DNA from: Litoditis marina
Taxonomy: Eukaryota; Nematoda; Chromadorea; Rhabditida; Rhabditidae
NCBI GenBank assembly: GCA_964036275.1
Contig: OZ038439.1
Span: forward strand, 9,360,669-9,424,668
DNA: 64,000 bases
Reading direction: 5' to 3'
Positions 12,291 to 24,888 of the stretch are shown one piece after another; position 1 is the first letter of the stretch; every line of letters begins with the position of its first letter. The position numbers were made by a program, and so were the translations under genes. The notes beneath the pieces are model-generated. The model saw nothing but the letters and a program-made list of their open reading frames with translations, searched no databases and was not told where the DNA came from.

Positions 12291-15200
12291 ATGGGTCTCC
12301 CATCGGAGAAGAAGTCGCGCGGCTGCTCCATCGGTCCGGTTCCGGCGGCGGTGGCGGTAGTGGCTGCACTACTGGCCGGAGCAGCCATCTCCTGGTACTT
12401 TACGGCATACGGAATTGGGGGTTCAACGAAGTTAGTTTTCAGTTCGACTATCAACAGGCAATACTTGCATGCCATAAAAACGGCCAATACGTTCTGAATA
12501 ATCCGGCCATATTCCACTCCTACCCTGTTCTGTCTACTTCCGCTACCTTTGTGGGTGGTCAATTTAACTCCAATACGCGTTTTTGAACGGGTTGTTTCTG
12601 TATTTTGTTATGAGAGGGTGGCACGATTACGTACCACTCTTTCAAACCATCTTGTGTTTTGTGTTGGCCTTGCTCAGGGTGTTGCCCAATTTTTCAGAAT
12701 TTAGGAAGAGTTATCTAGTCGGTTAACGACAGAATTTCCAAACGCTACATAATAGACTTTTTTACATGAATGTGGAACTTTTTTTTCAAGTTATGTCCAA
12801 CGTTTCATCAGATTCTTTAGGGAAAGTATAGACTCTTCAACCAATGAGTCGGGAACTCAAACTGAGTAGGTTTTTGGTGTAGTTGTGATTGTGATGTTTT
12901 CATTTGAGTTCGCATCGGCTTGCTAACAACTCTTTTGTTTACTCCACGAAACACATCTTCAGTTGTTCCACATGATTTACGAACTAACCTTTGAGGTTTC
13001 ATCATTTTGTGTTCAATAACATTGCACGGAACCAACTCAACACATAAGTCATGCGTTTTTCATCAATCATCTAAAGAGAAACCCGTATGAATTAATTTAA
13101 ACGCCAAAAAGTGTGATTGCAACTGATTTTTTGTCTGTGTGTTTGGTTGTCTTGGTTTCTCAGTAGTTGAATTTGGTTGAGTTGACTGTAGGAGAGCCCC
13201 ATTACTGACGTAATAACTTCTCCAGGGACACCGACCTCACCGCCGACACCGGTCCGACGGCTGCTGAACTACGACTTCCGACTAGTGTAATACCAGGTAT
13301 AGTTGTCGCTCAAAGAAATCCGGGAGTACTGTATAGCTCACTTTGTGCTAGGTAAGAACACATATATACGATTCGTCAACGACGCTGCTGTAAGCCCAAT
13401 CGGTTTAGTGGTTATCGTCTGCGCCTCACAAACTTTTGAGCCCGGTTCGAGTCTCACATGAGGCGAATATTTTATGAATTTGCACGTAAGTTCAATCCAC
13501 TTTTCTTATACGCCGATAAAACTTGCTCATGATGAAAAGTAGACAACTGGGGAAGAGGGGTTGAATTGACCATTTAAAAAGGATTTACAAGAAATAAGTT
13601 CATTCCAGAATCCTATGACCTAACTATGAAGACCTATCTACCGGGCTACGTAGCAATTCCAGAAGGAAAGAATCTCACTTTTGAAGGACAGGTAAACATC
13701 CCGAAATCATACTAGGAACTCTTTTAGATCGTATATAAAATGACGCAACTGTAAGATCCGAACCTGCCGCACACCAAACAAACGCTATATCTCTGCTCTC
13801 TCATCCTAACAGGATAGTCTCGCGAAATAGTGTGCAGAACGAGAGACGCAGGATGGGTTGTAGGTCCGGACTTATAATGCGTATTTTGATCACGCATGAA
13901 CCACGTTTCCACTTGTACACAGCAGAGAAATTGAACCCACAGATAACTCGCACTATGGGCCTCTAAGAAGTCAATGTTGTACTTTGATTTAAATAAACGC
14001 CACAAACGAATTTCGAACGAAGATTATCCGAAACAAATACGAACACAGCAGAATGATGTAACATATACCTTAGGGCTTTTCATACTTCATTGTCGGCGGT
14101 TGATATCTAGAGCAAAATATAACCACTGATTGTGTGCGATACGTACAGTATACTGTTAGTTAATTGCACAGTCACGTGAAACATGATATACACAGCAGAA
14201 CTCAGAAACGTGCAATGACAGAGTGCACGATGTCTCATTAGAATGCCAACATTACGTCACAATTCAATTTACTTCTAGTATACACACGGTCGACAACCTT
14301 ACTTTGCTCGATGTATCTGTCCCAGACTAAAACTTAAGGGACACTTGCTTTGAAAAGAGCCAACCCTATTTTTTTACAATCTGCAATATCAGGTGAAAAT
14401 CAAACTCTCGATCCTGCAGTCGGTGAAGAAGATTGTCTTGAACGCCAAGCATCTCAAATTCCAGGAGTCGAAATGTGACCTGACTGTGGTATGTTCACTG
14501 TACACGATTTGACTCAGGTGCTCACGTGTGCAGGATAAAAAGAATCAGAAAATCAGTGACTTGTATGATGCTGTTTCCATGACCCTTTTTCTATCTGTAA
14601 TACAATCAAGCATCTCACGCCCAGTTCCCAAATACAATGGTTTTCACTTCGTTTCCAAATACGTCGAGCAATCGTTTAAACAAGGACTATTAAGAAACGA
14701 AATGTGTTTGACTTTTTTATTCACTTCGAAATTCACTTCTATGCAGAATGGCAAATCGGTGAAGATATCTGAAATCATGGAGCTGCCCCAATTCGAGAAA
14801 GTCGCATTTCATCTCGAAGATGCACTGGAGCCAGAACAGGAAGTCGTACTCAAGGTAACACTTTGATTACGCTATTCTGTACAATGTTCATTTTTGCATT
14901 CTGCATAGTAGTATTATCAATAAGTACTAGGTCTACAGTTTTCCGTAACCTGCAAGAAAAACAAGCAAATCGTTCCGCTCTTGTATTGCTGAAGAACAAC
15001 GGTTTCTAATATTACAGAACTAAAATCCTGTACCTAACCATCGATAAACACTGATTCTTCTCTAACCAAAACTTTCAACACAGATAAAAAAAGTTTGGGT
15101 CGACATCTTCTCTTCGGTTTTTCTAGGTGCAATACACGGGCCTGATCAGTTCGGACCTGGGTGGGCTATATCAGACGGTCTACACTGACAAGGATGGCAA

Positions 15201-18200
15201 TCAGAAGTTTGTTTCCAACTTTTATAATTAAAGGAGACCGGAGAGCAACATGGTTTCTCGCAAAGCTGCTGTATCCTACTTTTGATTGGACGCGTTGCGT
15301 GTCGTCAGCCATTGTCATGTGAATGTCACGTGGACTGATCAAACTAATATACGAGTTATTTGTGCTCTCTGATCTGAATACAGTTAAAACCAGCTCGAAA
15401 CATAACCTCTGATCAAGTTGTGTTCCGGTCTCCTTTAATTTGTTTCAGCGAATTGATTGCGACTGTTCTAAAAACTGTTAAAAGAGCGAATGATCGGGAT
15501 TGATCACTAGTTCATTACGCATTCTTACATTATTAATCACTTATTACCCTATGTACCTTTTTCACTGGAGCGAGCGGATGTCCATTTCTCAAAGAGAGTT
15601 GAGACTTTTGACAAACTTTGAGGTTGCATAGTAAAGTACAGAATTAGATTAGTAGGATGGGCACTATAGGAGTTTCAGTACGAATGAAACGAACTATATT
15701 TTCCTAGAATTGCGGCCGCAACCCAAATGGAACCCACTGACGCCCGTTTGATGGTCCCCTGCATGGATGAACCCGCGTTCAAGGCCACCTGGGCCGTTAC
15801 CGTAATCCATCCAACCGGAACTACCGCGGTCTCAAACGGAATAGAATTAGAGACTACGACGTGAGTTTGGACCGAATCTTTTTGGTAGTTTGAACTAGAT
15901 CAGACTACAAACAACGTCATTCCGAATGGAATTGAAGACTACCACGTGAGTTCATCACCTAGTGGAACGTCACTCTAGAGGGGGTGATACCATCTCTTCT
16001 TTATAGTCTGATAGTAGTCTTTGTAGTGAGTTGAGATGTGAAAATATGTATGTTCCTGAGAAATGATCACATCAGTTTGCAGTGTTTGCATGTTGCTCAG
16101 AGCGAATCCGATGGATGTACTGATTTTTCCAGAGTCGATGACGATTTCCTGTCCACGCAATTCAAGACCACCCCCAAAATGTCCTCCTATCTGCTGGCAG
16201 TCATCATTTCCGAATTCCAGTTCATTGAGAAAACAACGGCCTCTGGAGTTAGGGTGAGTTTCAACGGTGTGAAACATAGGTTTCCGTACCGAACACACTA
16301 AGAACTCAAACTAAGACCCCTAGAATGAAGATTCATTTGCCCGATTGAACACGTGACTTTCGACAAACTTCCACGATTCACAACATTCACGATTCGAGGC
16401 TAGCTCAAAACTCGATAGCTCGATTTGGTCAAACTCAAAAACTTGAGAACTATGATGTTTTTATTTTTTAAATTGATATACTCTTTTGGCTACAAAAGAA
16501 TAAAAATGAAGGTATTTTTCAAAACAACTTAGTAAAGTTCAGGGTATACATACTCTGTTTCGTAACAGAATAAAAGCAATGTATTTTGTTCAGTTCCGAG
16601 TTTGGTCGCGCCCGGAGGCCAAAGAACACACAATGTACGCCCTGGAGTCTGGGGTAAAGTGTCTGGAATACTATGAGAAGTTCTACAATATCTCGTTCCC
16701 CATGGAGAAACAAGGTGGGACTTCTCACCAAACGAAAATATTTCGAACATTGATCTTATTGGAAAAAGCACCCATCAAACAAAAAACTTTGCGTACAGTA
16801 AAGTTCTTATAATCTCACGCATGGTCACTCAAAACGTATGCTGGCAACTTTAACGAAACTTTTTTCAGACATGTTCGCTCTCCCCGATTTTTCTGCTGGC
16901 GCCATGGAGAACTGGGGACTTATAACCTACAGGTACATTCATGTTATGTACTTTGATCTTCGAACTCAATGATAGTCAGGGGTCACGTAGTGAACCGAGT
17001 GAAGCACATCTGAACGGAATAAAAGCTTCAGGGTCCAGGGGGGGGGGGGGGGTGATTGTTCTATTGACTTGATTCCTCACTCACATAATGTTATTTAAAT
17101 GAAAACTCTAGAAACCACAAAAACCCTAAAAAATTATCTTCCAGAGAAAGTGCCGTTCTGTACGACCCGAAAATCTACTCCTCTCTCCAGAAAAGAAGAG
17201 TTGCCATTGTGATTGCTCACGAATTGGCTCATCAGGTTTGTCGAGAAAAGTTGATCAATTCAAAAAAAACCATCTGGGCGTAAGGTGAAACGTTCTATTC
17301 TGATAACGTGAAGTTGTGAAGTTTGTCTTACTTAATTTCGCATTTCTGAGGAGTACTCGGCTATTTTTCATGTAATTTGGGTATTTGAATATTTCAAAAT
17401 TCTTGTTTTTAACGCTTTCAATTTTTTTTCTGTTTCCAGTGGTTCGGTAACCTGGTGACGATGCAATGGTGGGAGGATCTCTGGCTCAACGAGGGGTTCG
17501 CCACCTACGTGGAGCACATTGGAGCGGACGAGATCAGTGATGGCCGATTCAGAATGGTGAGAACATACTACAAAGTACAGGGTGAAGTATCACAAGTTAG
17601 GTTAGCAAGTTGTTAGTTACTATTCAGGTGAGAAAGTTGTAGGTCACGAGATGTGTCAAGTTACAATCCAAGTTACGAGTAATAAGGTATATGTGCCTCA
17701 ACTATTGAGCAGAAACAAGCGTGGACAGTAAACAACAGCGAGAACTTACGTTATGGTAAATGGAGAATGTATTATGTATGTTTTTAAGAAGTGTTGGACT
17801 TTAATTCAATAAACTGGTCAAAAGATCCAGTCAATTGGAAAATGATCAACTGTCAAGCATTTATGGTTGGAGAGCTGAGCTTAGGTGTGTGTGTACCTGT
17901 ATACTAGCCGGAGACATTTTATTGAAACGAATTCTTTCAATTTCAGGAAGACGTGTTCATGAGCAACGACTTGAGCCGTGCACTAGACGCGGACAACAAG
18001 GCCTCCAGTCATCCACTTTCGTTCAAGATTGACAAAGCTTCGGAAGTCAGAGAAGCCTTCGACACCATTTCATATCAGAAGGTACGTTTCAAATTCAAGT
18101 TCTAGGTTTCAGTTGTCACATCACGAAATTGCGTAGTGGTGGTCCATGGCCGTTCTCAAAAAAATTTTGTCTTCGCATGCAAACAGACGTAGAAATATAG

Positions 18201-21200
18201 TCCTGTCATTTCAACATGAACTTCTCCAAAAACGATTCAGAACCATGTCAGTACTCTACAACGTTCTCAAGTCCGAACACAAACACACAAACCTTAGAAT
18301 GTTACAATGCAAACTATAGGAGTCTAACTAACAATTATAATCACTGTACAACTTGTTCTAAATAAAGAATGACTATGTATTTGCAGGGCGGTTCGGTGCT
18401 GCGAATGATCAGAAGTCTCATGGGCGAGGACAACTTCAACAAGGGAGTCAATGTATGTTTTTTGATCAAAGTACGGTGATTCACATAGTCATGGCGAATA
18501 ATTTCGTCAATATTATGTTTAACAATCGTACTTAAAATGTGGATTTCACCTTTTCTCCGATTTAAACAATGGCGCTATTTACTGTAAATCAAGTTTTTTC
18601 CTGGCTCACGAGAGAAATGTGAATATTACTAGTGATTAGTGTTCCAGAACTACCTCAAGGTCCACAAATACGCCAACGCGCGTGCTGTTGGTCTATGAAT
18701 GTACCCTAATGTAATATACAGATAATTCACACGTTTTTCACGCTACCACGAATTCAACTTGTAATTATTTTTCCAGAACTACCTGACCATCCATAAATAC
18801 GCGAACGCGCGTGCTATCGATCTATGGATGGCATTGGACGGGGCTTCACCAGACACAGTAACCGGACCGGATGGAGAACGGTTGAATATCACACAATTCG
18901 CGTTGCAGTGGACCACTCAGGTACTAAAGTTGAAGTCAAAGTAAAATCTATTTTGAAAAAAAAACACGAAAGTACGAAAACAGGCAGTTTTCTCGAGTAT
19001 TCATATCAGGTGTGTCTCACGTTGTGCGTGACACGGCGGAATTCGCATTTCAGTGGAACACTCAGGTGCTGATACTCAAGTTAACGTCCGGAACGTAGAA
19101 TGTTGGAATGCAAACGCGTTAATACATGACTGTAGAGTGAATGAAAAATAAGTGGAGAAAAGAACTACGAAACTACAAAATGAGACATTAGGACATTGGG
19201 AATAGAACATTAAGTTACTGAAATAGGACAGAGAAAAAGATCCTGAAACCATAACTCTGATAACGTAACTGTTATTGAAATGAAACTAGCACAATTGTAC
19301 CATTTGTAGTATTTTTTGTAACAGCGTTTTCCCAGCAAAAATACGAAGTATCTTTCAGCTCGGATTCCCCTACTTGACTCTAAACAGACTAAATTCTACC
19401 TCCGTGGAAATCACACAAAAACGATACAAAGTTAACGAGGAAGCGAAAGAGAAGCCGAAATATGCAAACCCGGAGTACAAGTAGGTTGAGAATTGAGAGT
19501 ATAGGTAGATGATAGTGAAGTCATGAGACCACAACCACAGTACGTATTCCAGAAAAATCAGGCCTTTTTCGCCTTTTTTTGTGCCTTGTTATGTCATTTT
19601 ACCTATGTTTCGGCAAGTTGTGTGTGCAACGAGACAGTGTTCGTTTGAGGAGACGCAGATTGGGATATGAGAATCGGAATACTCCTGAATTTGGCCTCCG
19701 GCAATTTTCGTTCTCAGTACAGTTCTGAAATTACAGATTTAAATGGGACGTTCCGGTGTGGTATCAGGCCGGTAAGGCGGTGCCGAAGTTGGTTTGGATG
19801 AAGAGAGGTAGGAACATGATATTATTCCTAACAGAGAGCATGCCAAGTGTATATCTGTTCTATAACCATGCCTGTTATGAACAACACATGTGTGATGCTG
19901 AATACTGTACTCATTGGATCCTTTAGTTGCAATGACAGGACATGAATACTACAACTCAGTACAAGCGGCTTTGCAAAACAGTGAATTACTGTTTATATAG
20001 CGCGGCTGTCATAGGTATTGGTTTTTTACCTCTCGTTGTCAGACGTCTCTTCGGGGCACACTATATGCTCTAGATTTGTTGCAATACAGTTTCGACCAAA
20101 CGCGAATTTGTAATTAACAGCCTATGGTCCGAGTAGAACACACAGTACACTTTTCTTCTCTTTTATCGAAAACTATTGTTTTTCTTATTTCAGATGAACC
20201 CCTGCAAATTGTTTCCGACGAGGCCCCAATCGTGCTAAATGCCGGTTCCAAGGCATTCATGCGTCAGAACTACGACAAAACAGAGTGGAAGAAGATATTC
20301 GCACAGATGAACACCGATCACACAGTAAGATTCCGACCATGATAGTTTTATGATTTTTTGAGTGTTTCGATTATTCATTTCAATTTACCTAGCTCTTTTG
20401 CTCACACTTGATAATCTGTCTCACTAGAGCTCTAGGAATTCGGTTTTCAGAAATTGTGAAAAGAAGAACCGTTTTTCCATTACAAAGTTCACGTGAACGT
20501 CAAATGAACAACTACTTTTTGTGATATTTTTCCAATTTTTCTTCAGGTCTACGACGTAGCCACCCGCCACGCCATAGTTTCCGATGCATTCATGATGGCA
20601 AACGTTGAGAAGTTGGACTACGAACTGCTGTTTGACCTACTCTCCTACATGAAAAAGGAGACTGTGAGTTTAAATTTATTGGTATTCTCGGTTTTTGAAG
20701 TGTGTCCATTCACCGTCTTTTCACAGATCAATAAGAGTTCGATGATAAGAGCCAAATCACAGACAAAAATGTTCATTTTAACAATATTTTCGCACACCAG
20801 ATTCCAGACCAACTACGAAAAGATCATAAAAATGTTTTTTTTCAGAACTACTTTGTTACGGAGGCGCTTCAGAAGGGTCTATTTCTCATTCGCTCATATT
20901 TCGGAACCGAGCCAGAGTCCAAGATTGTCCAGGTAAACACATTGTTTTTTAGTTATTTCAAAATTGATGTTCAGATAATTTCAAAATGTTGAATGTAATT
21001 TTATCTAATTTCCGAATTTTGACCGAAAGCAGTGTGATCCATGATCAAACTACAAACCCATCGGAATACGGTGGCATACACCGTGTAGCTTTTCTTTGAT
21101 CTGAGTAAACTCTATAGTAGAAGTGTGATAGAAGATGTGCACTATGAGGTACAATTTCGCTCTAATACACAGTTTGTTTTCATTTCTACTTCAAAGGAAT

Positions 21201-24200
21201 ACATGAAGAAGAACACACCTCACCGCGGGGCAAATGAAACCATTACGAGCATTTCGGAGAACAATTTAGACGAGGAGAAGATGTATGAAAAGTGAGTTTT
21301 TTACGGGACATCTATAGTGTGTGCCAAATTCATAAATGTCTGTCCGGAATCGAACTTGCGAGCAAAATATTCGTAGCAGGGCACTTACCACTGCGCTATT
21401 AGCGAACATAACCAGTAAACCTCGGAGTCAAAAATATGTGTGTGTACACAGCGGAAAGTGAGATATACAGTACCCTCACGCCTTTCGATTGGTGACGACT
21501 ATAAAGAACCACTATCTGCAATTCGGTAACCAATTCGTGTGGGGAACAAATTACTGATGGAAAATACACCGAACGTCGCCTTGAAATGCAGTACAACCTC
21601 GCGTCTTGTTTAACAAATGGAACCAATAAGAAAAAATGATTCGGCAATGTTGATAAAATGTAGTTATACCAAACAACAAGGAGTCTGCGAGGTTTGAACT
21701 AATGACTCAAAGTGAGTCATATTTGTTTACTTCCAGTTTGTTGGAAGTTGAAAACTTCGACCGAATTTGTCAACTGGGTTCCGTTGATTGTAATTCGCAG
21801 ATGAAACAACTGTTCAAGACGGAAGTTGTCGACAAATGCAAATCTGGCAACATGACCAGCGAGTGTGTCAGGTGAGGCCATATATGTTTGAATATAGCGG
21901 AATATTATTCCAATTCTGCGTCTTTCGCTGTGCTCACTATTTCGCAAGAATGTGACTTTCTATAAGGAGTGACTAAACTTCCGTTGTAGTTTGATCTCGA
22001 AAAACGTCATAATGGACGAATTTCGACCTATAGGCATGAATTTCAAGCTACAACATCGCAGGATCGCGACAAAAACCAGCGTGTCGGCCAGATGTGCCCG
22101 ACGAACGCTGCCGGAATATACCGGCAAGATTCAGAATATGTAATAGATGGTTCATCGAAAAAGTGCAAAAGTTTGAAGAAAACCAAAATTATCCCATCCT
22201 GCGTCTGCGTCTCTCGCTGTGCGTACTGTGTCCCGCGGCTTGTATGGTTACGAAGAGCAGAGAAAAAGTATATGGGAAAAAACGCTCACTAAAACCTCAA
22301 AGCTCTCTGCATGTTATTAGAGTAAAGATGAGATTTTCTGGATTTGAACACACTTTCTGAGGAATGGAAAATTTTTAGTTTGTCTTTTCCTATGTAGAAT
22401 GGTACCTTTTTTCAGTATCACTCCCCCTCTGCGCCAATTGGCGTACTGTTATGGCGTACGGAACGGAGATGAGGGAACATTCGAGAAGGTATGGTGTTAT
22501 TCTTCTCACTCATGTTTTTCACCAATGTTTTCAATCAATAATTACTTCATACAATCACGTTGGAAGATTTCTTCACAATTGAGAGACATACTAAGTTGGT
22601 TTACAAAAAAGTCGCTCCACTCAGAATTTTGGTTCTGATAATGATCCTAAAGGAAATAGAACAATGTATAACTTTTTGTGAATACATTGGTTTTTCAGAT
22701 CATGGGTTTCTACAAACGAGAAAAAAGTCAAATTGAAAGAAACAATCTACTAGAGGCGCTGACTTGCAGTCGAGATCCGACAACTCTCAAGAGGTAAGGT
22801 GTACTTGACGAAACATTGAAATTCGGTAAAACTTTGTTTCTTCCTAGGATATGAGAAAAACAACAGTTTAACAATAAGAAGTATGGTGAATTCTCATAAG
22901 GTGCATTGACGCGTGGCACAAACTCCATAAAATTCGGGGCAAAAAGATTCAGTTCATGTTTTACGAAGCACAGTCCATGACCACTATTCGTGACAAGTAT
23001 ACAATCAGTAGAAAAATTCATTTAGTAAATAACTATAATGTAAACATACTTCAGCCTTCTTTTAATCTCGATGGACCGTGATTCGAACGTTATTCGATTC
23101 CAAGACGTTCGCGGGCTGTTCTACAATGTAGCCAAAAATGACGTGGGAAAAGAGTTCATTTTCAACTTCTTCCTATCTCGATGGGAACACATTTACGAGA
23201 GGTGAGTAGTTTAGTTACAAAAGACTAATATTTTGTTCTGGGTCTTCTCAAAACTTAATAACAAAAAACAACAGCCTAGCAAAACTCGAAAAACCTTAGT
23301 TTTCGTTGAAAACAGTCTCTAAATTTCATTGGCACTCTGCCGGAGTCTCTGCGAGGGATAAGTACATTTTAGACTGAGCAAACAACCATGTCGTTTGATC
23401 GTTCGGTGTCGAAAAACTCAGCGGGGGCTGATAGATAGGTTTGGAAATTGCAAAATTTCGATTTGTAGTTTGATGTCTTCAGACAATTAAAGGAGACCGG
23501 AGAGCAGCATGGTTTCTCGTAAAGCTGCTGTATTGGACGCGTTGCGTGTCGCGCGGCATTGTCATGTGAAATTCTCGTGGACTGATCAAACTAATTTACG
23601 AGTTATTTGTGCTCTCTGATCATCACTACAGTTAAAAACAGCCCAAAACACAACCTCCGCTCAAGTTGTGTTCCTGTCTCCTTCAAGAATCAAACGTGCC
23701 TAATATCCTCCATATTTCAGCTTCCAATCCGACTACAAGACGATCTCCACGATAGTCACGGCCGCGACGAAATCAATTCGGACACAATCCCAAATTGATC
23801 AGGTGGGTTAAAAAACAAGGATTATTAAGTTAAAATGCTACTCAAACATTCTAAAAACGTAATTTACCTACCCTGTGTTACAAAAATCACTACTAGTTTG
23901 TAGGAGCAGGAAGGCATTGTACGTTTGGGAACCAATGCAGCGAAGTATGTTAGGTTATTTAAGGTTTATATAAAAAATTAAAACCTGAGCCCCGAAACTT
24001 CTATAAAGATTAGTTTAAGTTGAAAAACTTCCACGCGAGCCATTTATAACTTATATTCGAACTATGTAAAGTTTTTACAATGAGAATATCTCAAAAACTT
24101 TTCCAGCTGAAAAACTTCCGTGCTTCTGCCGAACACGCTGGGGACTACAACGCCGTTTCTCAGTCTATCGAAGAGGCGGGTCATAGAGTACAATGGATAG

Positions 24201-24259
24201 AGAAGAACATGCAAACACTCACCAAGTTGTTCAAACAGAGGCTAGCTGATGAATCTTAA
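12291..24259 (+). CDS. M1 family zinc aminopeptidase (membrane alanyl aminopeptidase type), 27 exons
   Basis: Predicted type II membrane metallopeptidase removing N-terminal residues from peptides, active site outside the cell. Exons read by eye: 12291-12430, 13226-13296, 13609-13691, 14393-14488, 14747-14854, 15127-15206, 15708-15860, 16133-16253, 16594-16714, 16869-16932, 17145-17235, 17440-17556, 17947-18081, 18387-18452, 18777-18920, 19359-19480, 19737-19807, 20194-20324, 20547-20663, 20846-20932, 21197-21291, 21737-21871, 22416-22488, 22699-22793, 23055-23201, 23721-23802, 24107-24259. They total 2898 nt: 965 residues plus TAA, normal for the family. Residues 17-37 form a hydrophobic anchor after a basic tail. 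[10 protein letters not shown]...CMDEP lies at 197-214, GAMENWG at 335-341, HELAH at 371-375 with third zinc ligand E394 (HEXXH-18-E), and SYQKGGS holds catalytic Tyr458. The C-terminal third fits an ERAP1_C-like helical domain. N-glycosylation sequons (e.g. NLT, NIS, NIT) fit an ectodomain. All catalytic residues are present. The weakest splice site is the AAAG acceptor before 21197. Which nematode paralogue it is cannot be told here. Confidence 0.93.
13393..13464 (+). other. tRNA-like fragment in intron 2
   Basis: TCGGTTTAGTGGTTAT (A-box-like) and GGTTCGAGTCTC (B-box-like) are spaced as in a tRNA. The 3' side CATGAGG finds no partner at the 5' end (AGCCCAAT), so this is a degraded tRNA or tRNA-derived SINE. 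Confidence 0.5.
14149..14282 (+). mobile_element. 134-bp MITE-like repeat, family 1, copy 3
   Basis: Starts TATACTGTTAGTTAATTGCA and ends TTTACTTCTAGTATA, very similar to the complement of the copy at 683. It lies in intron 3 of the aminopeptidase gene, about 110 bp before exon 4. Confidence 0.72.
15226..15440 (+). mobile_element. MITE-like element, ~215 bp, in intron 6 (copy 1)
   Basis: Perfect terminal inverted repeats AATTAAAGGAGACCGG and its complement CCGGTCTCCTTTAATT bound a non-coding segment. A second copy of the whole element lies in intron 25 at 23485. It encodes nothing and would depend on a transposase supplied elsewhere. The ends being flanked by TTAA-like sequence suggests a TTAA-type target, which is inference. 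It lies just downstream of exon 6 (ending 15206) and does not disturb splice sites. Confidence 0.8.
17038..17052 (+). repeat. Poly-G tract (15 G) in intron 10
   Basis: Fifteen consecutive G between exons 10 and 11 in otherwise AT-rich DNA. Long G tracts can form quadruplexes and are known unstable sites in C. elegans lacking the DOG-1 helicase. Confidence 0.95.
18648..18710 (+). pseudogene. Decayed duplicate of aminopeptidase exon 15 (5' part)
   Basis: Directly after a TTCCAG acceptor, this segment reads [16 protein letters not shown] then TGA. It closely matches the start of the working exon at 18777 ([17 protein letters not shown]). The stop falls where the working copy has the TGG of its Trp. 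After that the similarity fades, although a GTAATA donor-like site follows. Inclusion in mRNA would truncate the protein, so this is a dead tandem copy or, less likely, a poison exon. Confidence 0.75.
19036..19065 (+). pseudogene. Decayed duplicate of aminopeptidase exon 15 (3' end)
   Basis: The segment reads like EFAFQWNTQ followed by GGTGCTGA. This matches the end of the working exon (QFALQWTTQ, 18894-18920) with its GGTACTAA donor region. No matching first part or acceptor is seen upstream. Together with the relic at 18648 it shows that this exon was duplicated and the extra copies decayed. Confidence 0.6.
21341..21408 (-). other. tRNA-like fragment in intron 21
   Basis: On the minus strand TAGCGCAGTGGTA and AGTTCGATTCC lie at tRNA spacing. 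The 7-bp acceptor pairs at six of seven positions with one wobble, but anticodon and T stems are broken. Likely pseudogene or SINE head. Confidence 0.5.
23485..23686 (+). mobile_element. MITE-like element, ~202 bp, in intron 25 (copy 2)
   Basis: Same family and orientation as the copy at 15226: it starts AATTAAAGGAGACCGG, shares the internal GGACGCGTTGCGTGTC and GACTGATCAAACTAAT blocks, and ends in a degraded CTGTCTCCTTCAA. It is about 13 bp shorter and its right end has diverged. It sits between exons 25 and 26 of the aminopeptidase gene. Confidence 0.78.
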
Positions 24260-24888
24260 CTCGTAACAACGCGTGAACTGTTTTACAATCTTTTGTAATT
24301 ATTTAAACTCATAAATGCCAATAATTATAGTCTTTTTATTCTACTTCAAGACTCCTATCGTATGATTACGAATATTCCGTTGGTTCTGATCAGGTTATCG
24401 TCAAAATTGAAAACGTTTGCAATCGTTTCTGCTTCTCTATTGCAGAAAACGTTTGGTCACCGATATGTCTCCGATACATTGTGGGTTGTAGTGACAAGAA
24501 ATTCATTGAGAAGTTTGAATGTCTACTGTAGGAGTCTTTGTAGGAATGATTTCGACTATAGAATTGCACTTTCTATTCATTTTTACACTATTCACGTGTG
24601 GATTTCTAATATGGTACACTTATAACATATTTCAAATGATTCGATTACCGGTTTCCACTTTTTAGAGAGCCATTATCATTCCTTACTTACAAAAAATTTA
24701 CATCGCGGTAGTTCTCATACAGCATACCAAATCCAATTCAAGCGGTTAAAACAGACTGTTTGTTGTATACTATTTGGTTGATATTTGTACATATCTATTT
24801 GTTGTTTTGTGTACTATTAAATAATTGCTGAAACTTTTTTTCTCGGAAAATAGCGAAGGAAAGTGACCAGTGTTGTCAAATTTGGAAA
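24260..24888. other. 3' flank of the aminopeptidase gene up to the satellite
   Basis: AT-rich DNA with no supportable gene and no canonical AATAAA close to the stop codon. Near 24520-24560 it contains a fragment similar to the right end of the 10024-10260 MITE family (CTGTAGGAGTCTTTGTAGGA). The first recognisable satellite sequence begins at about 24889. Confidence 0.6.

Noticed and set aside
13860..13990. Possible fourth tRNA-like fragment (minus strand, GGGTTCAATTT)
   Set aside because: A B-box-like word is present, but the A-box and stem pairing are too poor to support it.
14528..14866. 112-codon open frame running into aminopeptidase exon 5
   Set aside because: It is in frame with exon 5 and has a possible GTGCAG acceptor at 14533, but using it would add about 71 residues absent from the family. 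The acceptor TATGCAG at 14746 gives the expected length.
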